The translations under genes were made by a program, and so were the position numbers. Below, in pieces: positions 20,438-29,093 of a stretch of DNA of 32,902 nucleotides; within the stretch, counting starts at the first letter, position 1, and the number at the start of each line of letters is the position of its first letter. The stretch spans positions 89,814-122,715 of the forward strand of contig JARGFP010000011.1 in the NCBI GenBank assembly GCA_029210585.1. Direction: 5' to 3'. The stretch comes from Bacteroidales bacterium (GTDB lineage: Bacteria > Bacteroidota > Bacteroidia > Bacteroidales > GCA-2748055). Under the pieces are notes generated by a model. The model was not told the origin of the DNA, ran no database searches, and saw only the letters and a list, made by a program, of their open reading frames with translations.

Positions 20438-23400
20438 ATGCTGAATAGAATAATCAAGTACTTTCTTGACAACAAGCTGGTAACGGTGCTGATCCTGGCA
20501 GGTTTCATTGCCTGGGGAATGATTACCGCGCCTTTTGGCTGGGACCTTGGCGGACTACCTTCCGATCCGGTTCCGGTAGATGCCATCCCGGATATCGGGG
20601 AAAACCAGCAGATCGTGTTTACTGAATGGATGGGAAGATCGCCCCAGGACATTGAGGACCAGATCTCCTATCCGCTCACCACTTACCTGCTGGGTATACC
20701 TGGCGTAAAATCGATCAGGAGCACCTCCGTGTTCGGATTCTCAAGTATCTTCATCATATTCAATGAAGATATCGAATTCTACTGGTCCCGCTCCAGGATC
20801 CTCGAAAAACTCAATGCACTTCCCTCCGGATTGCTGCCCGATAATGTACAACCTGCCCTCGGACCGGATGCCACGGCACTGGGCCAGGTGTTCTGGTATA
20901 CGCTGGAAGGACGCGATCCCGAAGGCAATCCCACGGGGGGATGGGACCTGCATGAAATCCGGACCATCCAGGATTTTTATGTAAAATATGGACTGAATGC
21001 CACCGAAGGGGTCTCCGAAGTAGCTTCCATCGGTGGTTTCGTGCAGGAATACCAGGTGGATGTGAATCCGGATGCCCTGAAAGCATACAACATCCCGCTC
21101 CACCAGGTGATGATGGCCGTGCAGAAATCAAACCGCGATGTGGGCGCCAAAACCATTGAGATCAACCAGGCAGAATACCTGGTGCGCGGACTGGGTTATG
21201 TGAAGAGCGTTGAGGACCTTGAAGAAGCCGTGGTTGCGGTAAAGGAAAATGTCCCGGTACGTATCAGGGATATCGGTGTTGTTCAGCTCGGACCCGCCAC
21301 AAGACGGGGTGCGCTGGACAAGGACGGGGCGGAAGTGGTTGGCGGCGTGGTGGTGGCTCGCTACGGTGCCAACCCGCTGCAGGTAATCAATAATGTAAAG
21401 GACAAGATCGCGGAGATTGCCCCCGGACTACCGAAGAAAACGCTGGCAGACGGTACCGAGAGCCAACTCACCATTGTACCATTCTACGACCGTTCTGAAC
21501 TTATCTACGAGACCCTGGGAACGCTGGAAGAAGCGCTCTCCCTCGAGATCCTGATCGCCATCCTCGTGGTGATCGTCATGGTGTTCAACCTGCGGGCCTC
21601 CCTGCTGATCTCAAGTATTCTTCCCATCTCAGTGCTGATGGTGTTTATCTCCATGCGTTATTTCGGGGTGGACGCGAACATCGTGGCCCTCTCCGGTATC
21701 GCCATCGCCATCGGTACCATGGTCGACCTGGGAATCATCCTCTCGGAGAATATTATCAAACACCTGGAGGAGGCTCCGCCTGATCAAAAACTGAATACCA
21801 CCATATATAATGGAGCGGCTGAGGTGTCATCCGCCATACTGACCGCCGTATCCACAACCATTGTTAGTTTCATCCCGGTATTCACCATGCAGGCAGCAGA
21901 AGGGAAACTGTTCGGTCCACTGGCTTTCACCAAGACATTTGCACTGATTTCAGCGCTGATCGTTACCCTGTTCATCCTTCCAACGCTTTCCTACTGGTTC
22001 TTCGGCGCCAGGATAAAACGCCGCAATGTGGCCCGTTGGCTGAACATTGCACTGGTACCCGCAGGAATCCTGGCTATTATCTTTGGTGCCGGTCTCGGGG
22101 GAATGGTCCTTCTGGCATTCGGTATTACCGCACTCCTCAAGGAACGGATCAGCATGGATCCGGTGAATACTGAAGAGAAAGGATTTGCAGCACGCATGAA
22201 GCGAATTGGACTGAAGGCACTTGAACATTCCCACCTGATTATTGCAGTCATCGCGATCACCTGGTTGCTGGCCAGGTTCTGGCTGCCTCTCGGACCATCA
22301 AAAAGCCTGTTGACCAACTTCATATTCGTAGGGCTGCTGATAGGGATCATCCTGGGTGGATTCACCCTGCTTGAAAAATATTACAGGAACATCCTGGTGT
22401 GGACGCTCAACCACAAAGGATTCTTCCTGAGCATCCCCTTGATGCTTGTCATACTGGGAATTACGATCTGGATGGGTTTCAATAACGTATTCGGATTTGT
22501 GGCAAAAGGATTTGACGTCACGGGGGCCAACATACGGACCACCAAGGTGTGGTCGGGACTTACCCATACTTTTCCCGGGATCGGGAAGGAATTCATGCCG
22601 GCACTGGATGAAGGCAGTTTTCTCCTGATGCCCACCACCATGCCACATTCCGGCGTTGAATACAACAGGAAGGTGATGGGCCAGATTGATATGCTGGTGA
22701 CCAACATCCCCGAGGTGGAACTGACCGTAGGTAAAATGGGACGTGTAGAATCGGCCCTGGACCCGGCTCCTGTGTCCATGTTCGAGAATGTGATCAATTA
22801 CAAACCCGAATATATCCTGGACAAGAAGGGACACAGGCAGAAATTCAAAACCGATAAGGAGGGGAATTTTATCATGGCCTCGGGAGATACGATCTTCAAC
22901 CGTGAAACGGTGTTGCAGGAGATCACTGCTGAGGACCTGGTTCCTGATGAGGATGGCAGGTACTTCCGGAACTGGAGAGAACATATCAAATCCCCGGACG
23001 AAATCTGGGATGAAATCGTTCGGGTGACCAGGATTCCGGGCCTGACCTCTGCACCAAAACTCCAGCCCATTGAGACCCGGCTGGTGATGCTGCAAACCGG
23101 GATGCGGGCACCGATGGGGATCAAGGTATACGGACCGGACCTCCCCACCATCGAACAATTCGGACTGCAATTGGAGAACATCCTGAAAGAGGTCCCCTCT
23201 GTGAAAGCAGAAGCGGTGTTTGCCGACAGGATCGTGGGGAAACCTTATATCCACCTTGACATCGACCGGAAAGAGATCGCACGGTATGGATTGAGCGTGG
23301 AAGATGTACAGCGCACCATCGAGACCGCGATCGGGGGAATGAAAATCTCCTCTGCCGTTGCAGGCAGGGAAAGGTTCCCGATCAGGGTACGCTACCCGCG

Positions 23401-24280
23401 CGAGCTCAGGGACGACCCTGTATCGCTTGGAAAAATCCTGATGCCAACACCCACCGGCGCACAGATCCCGCTCGCCCAGGTCCTGGACATTGAATATGTC
23501 AGGGGGCCCCAGGCCATCAAAAGCGAAGAGACCTTCCTGGTGGGCTATGTATTGTTCGATAAAAGAGATGGCTTCTCTGAAGTAACTGTTGTGAATGACG
23601 CCCGGAAAGCCATTGAGGACAGGATCAGTGAAGGGAGCCTGGATGTGCCGGCCGGGATCAGCTATAAATTTTCCGGAAGCTATGAAAACCAGGTAAGGGC
23701 CGAAAAACGGCTGTCGATCATCGTACCCCTGGTCCTTGTGATCGTCTTCCTGATCCTTTATTTCCAGTTCCATTCCGTGAGCACTTCGTTCATGGTGTTC
23801 TCAGGGATTGCCATGGCCTTCAGTGGCGGGTTCATTATGATCTGGTTGTACGGACAGGGATGGTTTGTCGACTTTTCAGTCTTCGGCACCAACATCCGGG
23901 AACTTTTCCAGATGCATGCCATCAACCTGAGTGTTGCGGTGTGGGTAGGTTTCATTGCACTGTTCGGGATCGCCACCGACGACGGTGTGTTGATCGCCAC
24001 ATACCTGGACCAGAGTTTCAGGAAGAACAAGCCAACAAACCGAGATGAGGTAAGGGAAGCAACCATTGAGGCAGGCCTGAGAAGGATCAGACCGGCGCTC
24101 ATGACCGTATCAACCACCATGATCGCCCTGCTGCCCATCCTTACCTCAACCGGACGCGGGGCCGACATTATGATCCCCATGGCCATCCCCTCTTTCGGGG
24201 GAATGGCATTCGCCCTGGTGAGCATTTTTGTAGTGCCGGTATTATACAGCTTCAGGGAAGAAAGAAAATTTAAAAAATAA
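20438..24280 (+). CDS. cusA: CusA/CzcA-type RND heavy-metal efflux pump, long form
   Basis: This 1280-residue inner-membrane pump takes Cu(I)/Ag(I)-type metal from periplasm or cytoplasm to the TolC channel, driven by protons. The proton-relay acid is Asp430 in 'GTMVDLGIILSEN'. The three methionines that form the E. coli CusA metal site (573, 623, 672) have counterparts: Met731 ('LLMPTTMPHSG'), Met781 ('APVSMFEN') and Met884 ('VMLQTGMRAPMGIKV'). A second acidic pair is in 'GIATDDGVLIATYL'. This favours monovalent copper or silver over zinc, cobalt or nickel. The protein is ~230 residues longer than CusA: about 130 extra residues with roughly four extra hydrophobic segments lie between TM6 and TM7 (~525-660), and about 54 extra residues lie between the second and third methionine. 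An extra short segment near residue 30-45 adds to this. It precedes the TolC and CusB genes, an order different from cusCFBA. Confidence 0.93.
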   Translation: MLNRIIKYFLDNKLVTVLILAGFIAWGMITAPFGWDLGGLPSDPVPVDAIPDIGENQQIVFTEWMGRSPQDIEDQISYPLTTYLLGIPGVKSIRSTSVFGFSSIFIIFNEDIEFYWSRSRILEKLNALPSGLLPDNVQPALGPDATALGQVFWYTLEGRDPEGNPTGGWDLHEIRTIQDFYVKYGLNATEGVSEVASIGGFVQEYQVDVNPDALKAYNIPLHQVMMAVQKSNRDVGAKTIEINQAEYLVRGLGYVKSVEDLEEAVVAVKENVPVRIRDIGVVQLGPATRRGALDKDGAEVVGGVVVARYGANPLQVINNVKDKIAEIAPGLPKKTLADGTESQLTIVPFYDRSELIYETLGTLEEALSLEILIAILVVIVMVFNLRASLLISSILPISVLMVFISMRYFGVDANIVALSGIAIAIGTMVDLGIILSENIIKHLEEAPPDQKLNTTIYNGAAEVSSAILTAVSTTIVSFIPVFTMQAAEGKLFGPLAFTKTFALISALIVTLFILPTLSYWFFGARIKRRNVARWLNIALVPAGILAIIFGAGLGGMVLLAFGITALLKERISMDPVNTEEKGFAARMKRIGLKALEHSHLIIAVIAITWLLARFWLPLGPSKSLLTNFIFVGLLIGIILGGFTLLEKYYRNILVWTLNHKGFFLSIPLMLVILGITIWMGFNNVFGFVAKGFDVTGANIRTTKVWSGLTHTFPGIGKEFMPALDEGSFLLMPTTMPHSGVEYNRKVMGQIDMLVTNIPEVELTVGKMGRVESALDPAPVSMFENVINYKPEYILDKKGHRQKFKTDKEGNFIMASGDTIFNRETVLQEITAEDLVPDEDGRYFRNWREHIKSPDEIWDEIVRVTRIPGLTSAPKLQPIETRLVMLQTGMRAPMGIKVYGPDLPTIEQFGLQLENILKEVPSVKAEAVFADRIVGKPYIHLDIDRKEIARYGLSVEDVQRTIETAIGGMKISSAVAGRERFPIRVRYPRELRDDPVSLGKILMPTPTGAQIPLAQVLDIEYVRGPQAIKSEETFLVGYVLFDKRDGFSEVTVVNDARKAIEDRISEGSLDVPAGISYKFSGSYENQVRAEKRLSIIVPLVLVIVFLILYFQFHSVSTSFMVFSGIAMAFSGGFIMIWLYGQGWFVDFSVFGTNIRELFQMHAINLSVAVWVGFIALFGIATDDGVLIATYLDQSFRKNKPTNRDEVREATIEAGLRRIRPALMTVSTTMIALLPILTSTGRGADIMIPMAIPSFGGMAFALVSIFVVPVLYSFREERKFKK

Positions 24281-24485
24281 ACGAATGAAACCCTCATCAT
24301 TGTTCATAGATATTTCAGCGGCGTATTGACAAAAGAACATGTATTTATGGAAATAAGTATAGAGCATCCTGATGAGGGTTCGCCGAGCACCTTTAAATAT
24401 AAATATTCTGCGTGGCAACTAGTTCCCCGGAGAATAAATGGAATTTATAACTGATTAAATTATAATACTTTAAATAAGAAATGTA
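24281..24485 (+). promoter_or_regulatory. cusA-tolC spacer bounded by an 11-bp inverted repeat
   Basis: The 205-base gap contains a perfect 11-base inverted repeat, AACCCTCATCA at 24289-24299 and TGATGAGGGTT at 24370-24380, enclosing 70 bases with further short pairings (TTGTTC with GAACA). A 14-codon open frame starts at the ATG at 24285. No T run follows, so it is not a standard terminator. It could be a structured leader for the tolC gene or a small mobile-element footprint. Confidence 0.45.
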
Positions 24486-25790
24486 ATGATGAAATTCATT
24501 TTAAATATACTTCTGATTCTGGGGTTGGGTGCACTCAACTTGCCGGCGCAGACACTTGAAGAATACTTTGAGATCGCCGCTGAGAACAATCCGGGGTTGC
24601 AGGCAAAGTACCTTGCGTATGAAATTGCCCTGGAAAAGATCCCGCAGGTGAGCAGCCTGCAGGATCCCTCTTTCTCATTTGGCTATTTTATTTCACCTGT
24701 CGAAACGAGGGTGGGCCCGCAACGGGCTAAATTCTCGCTCTCCCAGATGTTCCCGTGGTTCGGGACCCTGAAAGCACGGGGAGATGCCGCTGCACTGATG
24801 GCCGAAGCAAAGTTCCAGTCATTCGTCGATGAACGGAACAGGCTGTATTTCAGGGTGGCTGCATCCTACTATCCGCTCTATGAACTGGAAAAGATGATCG
24901 CCATTGAAAAGGAAAACCTGGAGATCCTTGATTCCTATCAGACCATCGCAAGGTCCAAATTCAGGAACAACACCAGCCCGATGGTCGATGTGCTCAGGGT
25001 GGAGATCCTGCTGGAAGATGCACGGACAAACCTGGAGATCCTTGATAAAAAGCGCAAACCCCTTGTGACAACCTTCAACAAGGTACTCAACAGGGAACCG
25101 GGCGAGACGGTGGTCATTGTTGATCCCCTGTCCATCTTGGATTCGGAGGACATCGTGGAGCCGGGGGACATCGTGGAGCCGGGGGACATCGTGGATTCGA
25201 CCGCCCTGCCCCCCCTTCCTGAAAACTACAGGAGAGACTCCTTGCTGACGGATCATCCGGCACTGAATGCCCTGGACCTGAAGGTCAGCTCCAGCGAGGC
25301 TGCGGAGGTTGCAGCCAGGAAGCAGGGACTGCCGAAGATCGGGGCCGGATTGGATTATGTGATCGTGGGCGAGGGTCCGCTTGCCGCTTCCGATAATGGC
25401 AGGGATGTGCTGATGCCAATGGTGTCTCTGACCATCCCGATCTTCAGGGAGAAATACAACGCTTCGGTTAGGGCAGCAAAACTCAGCCAGGAACAATTCA
25501 GGCTTCAGAAAAAGGAGGTGGCCAATACACTGGAATCGGAATACGAAATGGCCCGCTTTGAACTCGAACAACAACATGAACTGCTGGGCCTCTATCGCAG
25601 ACAGGTGCAGACCACTGAACAGTCACTGAACCTGCTCTTTACATCCTATGGTAATTCCGGTAAGGATTTCGAGGAGGTGCTCAGGATGCAGCAGCAACTG
25701 CTGAAATATGAAAAACTGGCTGCCGCAGCGGAAGCAAAGACGGGGATCGCACTGGCAAGGATCCATTATTTAACGGCAAAAACGTATTAA
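24486..25790 (+). CDS. TolC/CusC-type outer-membrane efflux channel
   Basis: This 434-residue protein has a signal peptide ending near LPAQ (~22) and no lipobox Cys, so unlike E. coli CusC it is not a lipoprotein. Two outer-membrane efflux protein repeats follow (~25-215 and ~240-430), rich in long amphipathic helices, with 'FFRVAASYY'-like and 'EYEMARFELEQQHELLGLYRRQV' stretches. Three such chains form the tunnel that joins CusA/CusB to the outside. Between the repeats, at residues ~221-236, is a tandem hexapeptide DIVEPG (two copies plus a third partial), from an 18-base DNA repeat. Two ATGs at 24486 and 24489 are both possible starts. It lies between the pump and adaptor genes, so the set is complete. 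Confidence 0.9.
   Translation: MMKFILNILLILGLGALNLPAQTLEEYFEIAAENNPGLQAKYLAYEIALEKIPQVSSLQDPSFSFGYFISPVETRVGPQRAKFSLSQMFPWFGTLKARGDAAALMAEAKFQSFVDERNRLYFRVAASYYPLYELEKMIAIEKENLEILDSYQTIARSKFRNNTSPMVDVLRVEILLEDARTNLEILDKKRKPLVTTFNKVLNREPGETVVIVDPLSILDSEDIVEPGDIVEPGDIVDSTALPPLPENYRRDSLLTDHPALNALDLKVSSSEAAEVAARKQGLPKIGAGLDYVIVGEGPLAASDNGRDVLMPMVSLTIPIFREKYNASVRAAKLSQEQFRLQKKEVANTLESEYEMARFELEQQHELLGLYRRQVQTTEQSLNLLFTSYGNSGKDFEEVLRMQQQLLKYEKLAAAAEAKTGIALARIHYLTAKTY
25148..25195 (+). repeat. 18-bp tandem repeat inside the TolC-type gene
   Basis: The unit GGACATCGTGGAGCCGGG occurs twice in full (25148-25165, 25166-25183), followed by its first 12 bases a third time. Copies are base-perfect, which suggests recent duplication. 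The repeat stays in frame and encodes DIVEPG units in the linker between the two channel repeats. Confidence 0.9.
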
Positions 25791-25870
25791 CAATAGAAGA
25801 CGCATGAAACCAACCATCCAATGAACGCAGGAGTTGATTTCAAGCACGTACAACTTTAAAAAATAAACAA

Positions 25871-27679
25871 ATGACACATAGCAACAGGAATACAATCATC
25901 ATTGCCGCCATCACCCTCCTGACAGGGTTGCTGGCTGGCTGGCTGATCTTTGGGGGCGGTACAAAGGAACCCGAACTGCAGGAGCATATACATGAAACGG
26001 AACTGGCCGCTGAGACCACCTGGACCTGCTCCATGCATCCACAGATACGGCAACAGGAACCGGGCGACTGCCCGATATGCGGCATGGACCTGATCCCGCT
26101 GGAAAGTGAAGGCAACGACGCACTGGACCCCGGGGCAATCAGAATGTCAGAGACCGCCATGAAACTCGCTGATGTAGTAACAGCCCCCGTACGTAAAATG
26201 AAACCGGTCAAAAATGTACGACTGAATGGTAAAGTACAGGCCGATGAGCGCCTGGTCTACTCACAGTCATCCCACATCACAGGCAGGATCGAACAGCTGA
26301 TGGTCAATTTCACAGGCGAATATATCCGCAAAGGGCAAACCATCGCGAGCGTCTATTCCCCCGAATTGGTCACTGCACAGGAAGAACTTTTCGAGGCAGA
26401 AAAGATCAAAGATGCCCAGCCCGAATTGTTCCAGGCTGCCCGTGACAAGCTCAGGAACTGGAAACTGACCGACAACCAGATCGATAAGATCCTCGCAACA
26501 GGTGAAACCAGGGAAGCCTTCCCGGTAACGGCAGATGTATCCGGCTATGTAACAAAAAAAATGGTCAACCTGGGAGATTATATCACAAAAGGAAAGACCA
26601 TCTATGAGATTGCCGACCTCTCCCGGGTCTGGGTCATGTTTGAGGTCTATGAAACAGATATCGCGTGGATCAGCGAAAACGACAGCGTGGAATTTACAGT
26701 TCAGTCCCTGCCCGGAAAAGTGTTTAAAGGAGTGATCTCCTTTATCGACCCGGTGATCGATTCGCAGACCAGGGTGGCAAAAGCCAGGGTGTCCATGAAG
26801 AATCCGGATGCACAACTGAAACCCGGTATGTTCACCTCCGGGATCGTCGAAGCACAACTGGACCACACCGACCAGGCAATGGTCGTACCGAAATCTGCCG
26901 TCATGTGGACCGGTACCCGTTCAGTGGTCTTCGTAAGGCAAACCACCGACCAGGGGGTGAATTTCACCTACAGGGAAGTAACACTTGGTCCCTCCCTGGG
27001 AGATGGATACATCATCGACGAAGGACTGGAACCCGGTGAAGTGATTGCCGTGAACGGCACCTTCAGCATAGATGCCGCTGCACAACTGGCAGGCAAACCC
27101 AGTATGATGAGTCCTGAAGGTGGCGTAAAGATGACCGGACATAACCATGGAGGCGGAGCAGACATGGCCGGACAGGAAGATGAGGGGAATACACAAATGG
27201 AAATGGCTGTCAATACATCCAAAGCCACCATTTCAGATGTGGCAAAGGGTGAACTGGAACCGTTGTACAACAGCTACCTGGAATTGACCGAAGCGCTGGC
27301 AAATGACGACTTCGAACAGGCTTCCACGGCAGGCATCGCCCTGAAAGATGCGCTGGGCAATGTGAACATGGGAGCCTTCAAAGACAATGCACATGAGATC
27401 TGGATGGACCATGCAGACAACCTTGAAAATACCCTTGAGCATGTGGCCCATCATGGCTCCATCGAGGAGCTCAGGTCTGCCTACAAGGGAATCTCAGATG
27501 CCATGATTGCGCTTACCCGGTCGTTCGGAACCCCCGGCGATACCCTCTACCTGCAATACTGTCCCATGGCCAACAATGACCAGGGGGCCAACTGGCTCAG
27601 TAATTACAGCGAAATTAAAAATCCCTATTTCGGCGAGATGATGCTGAAATGCGGAGAAACGCATGATACAATTCAATAA
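25871..27679 (+). CDS. cusB: CusB-type periplasmic adaptor with metal-binding head and DUF3347 tail
   Basis: This 602-residue membrane-fusion protein links the RND pump to the channel. Its N-terminal membrane anchor spans ~8-28. A heavy-metal-binding domain follows at ~50-78: Cys53-x-Met55-His56, then C67-P-I-C70-G-M72, the TCSMHP...CPICGM pattern. The core adaptor (~110-430) has a lipoyl-like strand ('ITGRIEQLMVNFTGEYIRKGQTIASVYSPELV'-type, shortened here), a helical hairpin with 'EELFEAEKIKDAQ' and the barrel strands 'VMFEVYETDIAWI'. A His/Met linker (~415-440, 'GHNHGGGADMAGQ') leads to a DUF3347 domain (~455-590) with the terminal 'YCPMANNDQGANWLSN' and 'NPYFGEMMLKCGE' (Cys564 onward). Several separate metal sites suggest it collects metal as well as bridging. 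It lies 80 bases after the channel gene. Confidence 0.93.
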   Translation: MTHSNRNTIIIAAITLLTGLLAGWLIFGGGTKEPELQEHIHETELAAETTWTCSMHPQIRQQEPGDCPICGMDLIPLESEGNDALDPGAIRMSETAMKLADVVTAPVRKMKPVKNVRLNGKVQADERLVYSQSSHITGRIEQLMVNFTGEYIRKGQTIASVYSPELVTAQEELFEAEKIKDAQPELFQAARDKLRNWKLTDNQIDKILATGETREAFPVTADVSGYVTKKMVNLGDYITKGKTIYEIADLSRVWVMFEVYETDIAWISENDSVEFTVQSLPGKVFKGVISFIDPVIDSQTRVAKARVSMKNPDAQLKPGMFTSGIVEAQLDHTDQAMVVPKSAVMWTGTRSVVFVRQTTDQGVNFTYREVTLGPSLGDGYIIDEGLEPGEVIAVNGTFSIDAAAQLAGKPSMMSPEGGVKMTGHNHGGGADMAGQEDEGNTQMEMAVNTSKATISDVAKGELEPLYNSYLELTEALANDDFEQASTAGIALKDALGNVNMGAFKDNAHEIWMDHADNLENTLEHVAHHGSIEELRSAYKGISDAMIALTRSFGTPGDTLYLQYCPMANNDQGANWLSNYSEIKNPYFGEMMLKCGETHDTIQ

Positions 27680-27697
27680 TCTAAAAAACAGAAAACC

Positions 27698-28228
27698 ATG
27701 AAAAAAATAGTAAAAACAATCATTCTTGCTGTACCGGTAGTTATCCTGCTGACAGCCTGTGACAAAGAAAACCAGGATATTCAAGCAATTGAAGGAACTT
27801 ATACCGGAATACTTTTGGGAAATAACCAGCTTAAAACCACCGGGGAGGTCACAACCATTGCTGGAGATACTGTTGACGCAACAGCAGAGGTTTACAGGCT
27901 CGGTGAAAATGAGATCGGCATTCATTGCTATGGCAGTGATTTCGATACAACATTTTCCATGAATTATTATGCACATCATGACAGTGCATATGTATGCTTC
28001 ACCGGGGAGCAGTTCGAACATATGTACGGACATATGCCTGGTTCCGGTCACATGGGCGGAATGATGGAAGATATGATGCATGGCGAAACCGAGTGGATGC
28101 ATCACCTGGATGATGAACACACGGAAGGTGATGAACATTTCGGAGGTTTCGACATGGAACAACATTCTTTTGGATATACATTCCAATTGGATGAAGGAAC
28201 TATGACATTCCAGGGAACGAAACAATAA
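27698..28228 (+). CDS. Met/His-rich lipoprotein
   Basis: This 176-residue protein has a lipoprotein signal with lipobox L-T-A-Cys21 and is therefore membrane-anchored in the periplasm. The mature N-terminal part ('IEGTYTGILLGNNQLKTTGEVT' and 'NEIGIHCYGSDFDTTFSMNYY') is strand-rich and its GTYTG opening is like small calycin or NlpE-type beta-barrels, but the NlpE CxxC is missing. Residues ~106-150 are packed with Met and His (EHMYGHMPGSGHMGGMM and MHHLDDEHTEGDEHFGG), a composition suited to binding Cu(I)/Cu(II) or Ag(I). It follows the adaptor gene by 18 bases and precedes the secreted HMA gene by 31, so it is surely in the same operon. Proposed role: periplasmic metal buffer or donor to CusB. 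I know no named family that covers it. Confidence 0.75.
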   Translation: MKKIVKTIILAVPVVILLTACDKENQDIQAIEGTYTGILLGNNQLKTTGEVTTIAGDTVDATAEVYRLGENEIGIHCYGSDFDTTFSMNYYAHHDSAYVCFTGEQFEHMYGHMPGSGHMGGMMEDMMHGETEWMHHLDDEHTEGDEHFGGFDMEQHSFGYTFQLDEGTMTFQGTKQ

Positions 28229-28259
28229 TAATTTATTCATTAATTAAAAACCAGTAGAA

Positions 28260-28655
28260 ATGAAAACACGTTCAATTTTTATGACGACAGTGATCGCCCT
28301 GATGGGAATCACTTCTGTATTCGGACAGACAAAAACCGAAAAATTCAAAGTATATGGCAACTGTGGTATGTGTGAAACACGTATCGAAAAAGCAGCAAAT
28401 TCCGTTGAAGGAGTTACTTCGGCAGACTGGAACAAGGAAACCAAGATGATCGAGGTGAAACTTGACGAATCCAAAACCGATGTGCACAAAGTACATATGG
28501 CCATCGCGAAAGTGGGTCATGATACCGAAATGCACAAAGCCAAGGACGAAGTGTATAACAAACTTCCGGGTTGCTGCAAGTACGACCGTGCGAAAAGTGA
28601 GATGAAGCATGACAAGGATCATGGTGACCACTCACATGACGGTCATATGAACTGA
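28260..28655 (+). CDS. Secreted HMA-domain metallochaperone with His-rich tail
   Basis: This 131-residue protein has a signal peptide (~1-22, ending VFGQ). The HMA domain covers ~25-95 with 'FKVYGNCGMCETRIEKA' and metal cysteines Cys35 and Cys38. After 'DEVYNKLPG' comes a second cysteine pair, Cys105-Cys106, and then a tail rich in His, Asp and Lys (residues ~115-131, HDKDHGDHSHDGH). The domain fits a Cu(I)/Ag(I) carrier; the tail fits extra Cu(II), Ni or Zn binding. It is the last gene before a strong terminator, so it ends the efflux operon. A similar but tail-less HMA protein opens the divergent minus-strand unit. Handing metal to CusB or CusA is inferred from context. Confidence 0.88.
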   Translation: MKTRSIFMTTVIALMGITSVFGQTKTEKFKVYGNCGMCETRIEKAANSVEGVTSADWNKETKMIEVKLDESKTDVHKVHMAIAKVGHDTEMHKAKDEVYNKLPGCCKYDRAKSEMKHDKDHGDHSHDGHMN

Positions 28656-28663
28656 TCTGATAA

Positions 28664-28695
28664 AAGCACCGGGAATTTTCCGGTGCTTGTTTTTT
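28664..28695 (+). terminator. Rho-independent terminator closing the efflux operon
   Basis: A perfect 9-bp stem (AAGCACCGG 28664-28672 with CCGGTGCTT 28680-28688) with a 7-base loop is followed by a G and six Ts (28690-28695). It lies 9 bases after the stop codon of the HMA-tail gene. This separates the efflux operon from the PII/ATPase unit. Confidence 0.93.
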
Positions 28696-28863
28696 CTTCC
28701 TTCGTTAAAGCATGACTTAATACATATTGGATTTCCTGTAATTGTGTAAGCAATATACATAATTGTATAACCTGAACTGCCACTATTACAGTATCTTGCA
28801 ACTAAGACAAGCAACCCGATTGCTGTAGTCTGAACAATAAGTAACACATTAAAAGATACCATT
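28696..28863 (+). promoter_or_regulatory. Control region of the PII/AraC/ATPase unit
   Basis: The region holds a perfect inverted repeat TATACA-taat-TGTATA at 28754-28769 and a hairpin at 28805-28831 (AGAC...GTCT outer, AGCAA-cccga-TTGCT inner). A TATCTTGC at about 28790-28797 is close to but not equal to the TAnnTTTG box. The palindrome is a candidate operator and the hairpin would lie in the leader of the 67-residue gene. Which regulator binds is unknown. Confidence 0.4.
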
Positions 28864-29067
28864 ATGTTTATAAAGTTGATCCTAACCAGCGTCATCATCG
28901 TCGGCCTTATCGTGCTGTCAATGTCATTGAAACTTATTTTCCATACCGATTCCGGTCTGGACAGTTCCTCATGCGCAGTTTTGAAAGGAGATCGTTCAGC
29001 AGAAAAGGAGGCTTGCTCCACCTGTGCCCTGAAACAACTGGTCAGTGGCGGTGAAGGTGCATCATAA
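28864..29067 (+). CDS. Small single-pass Cys-containing membrane protein
   Basis: This 67-residue protein has one membrane helix (~3-26, MFIKLILTSVIIVGLIVLSM) and a short hydrophilic C-terminal part with three cysteines: one in 'DSSSCAVLKGD' and two in 'KEACSTCALKQL' (CxxC). I do not recognise the family beyond small Bacteroidota membrane proteins with similar tails. The CxxC could bind metal or an iron-sulfur cluster, or act in thiol exchange; none of these is shown. Its gene precedes the PII gene by 26 bases and is the first of five on the same strand. The open frame, sensible composition and operon position make it a likely real gene. Confidence 0.6.
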   Translation: MFIKLILTSVIIVGLIVLSMSLKLIFHTDSGLDSSSCAVLKGDRSAEKEACSTCALKQLVSGGEGAS

Positions 29068-29093
29068 TATTTTTAACTTAAAATTTTAAGATC

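Noticed and set aside
22298-23773. 491-residue open frame on the minus strand
   Set aside because: It lies entirely antisense to the conserved CusA-type gene and reads as low-quality sequence with no recognisable domain; long shadow frames are common opposite GC-rich genes.
24287-24400. Hammerhead-ribozyme-like core CTGATGAG at 24369-24376
   Set aside because: The following short stem (GG-TTCG-CC) is not followed by the required GAAA, so the core is not complete.
27698-28228. Calling the lipoprotein NlpE
   Set aside because: Only the opening GTYTG is similar; the NlpE CxxC pair is absent and the Met/His segment is not typical.
27494-28240. 248-residue minus-strand open frame
   Set aside because: Spans the end of cusB and the lipoprotein gene in antisense; the plus-strand genes have a lipobox and conserved motifs.
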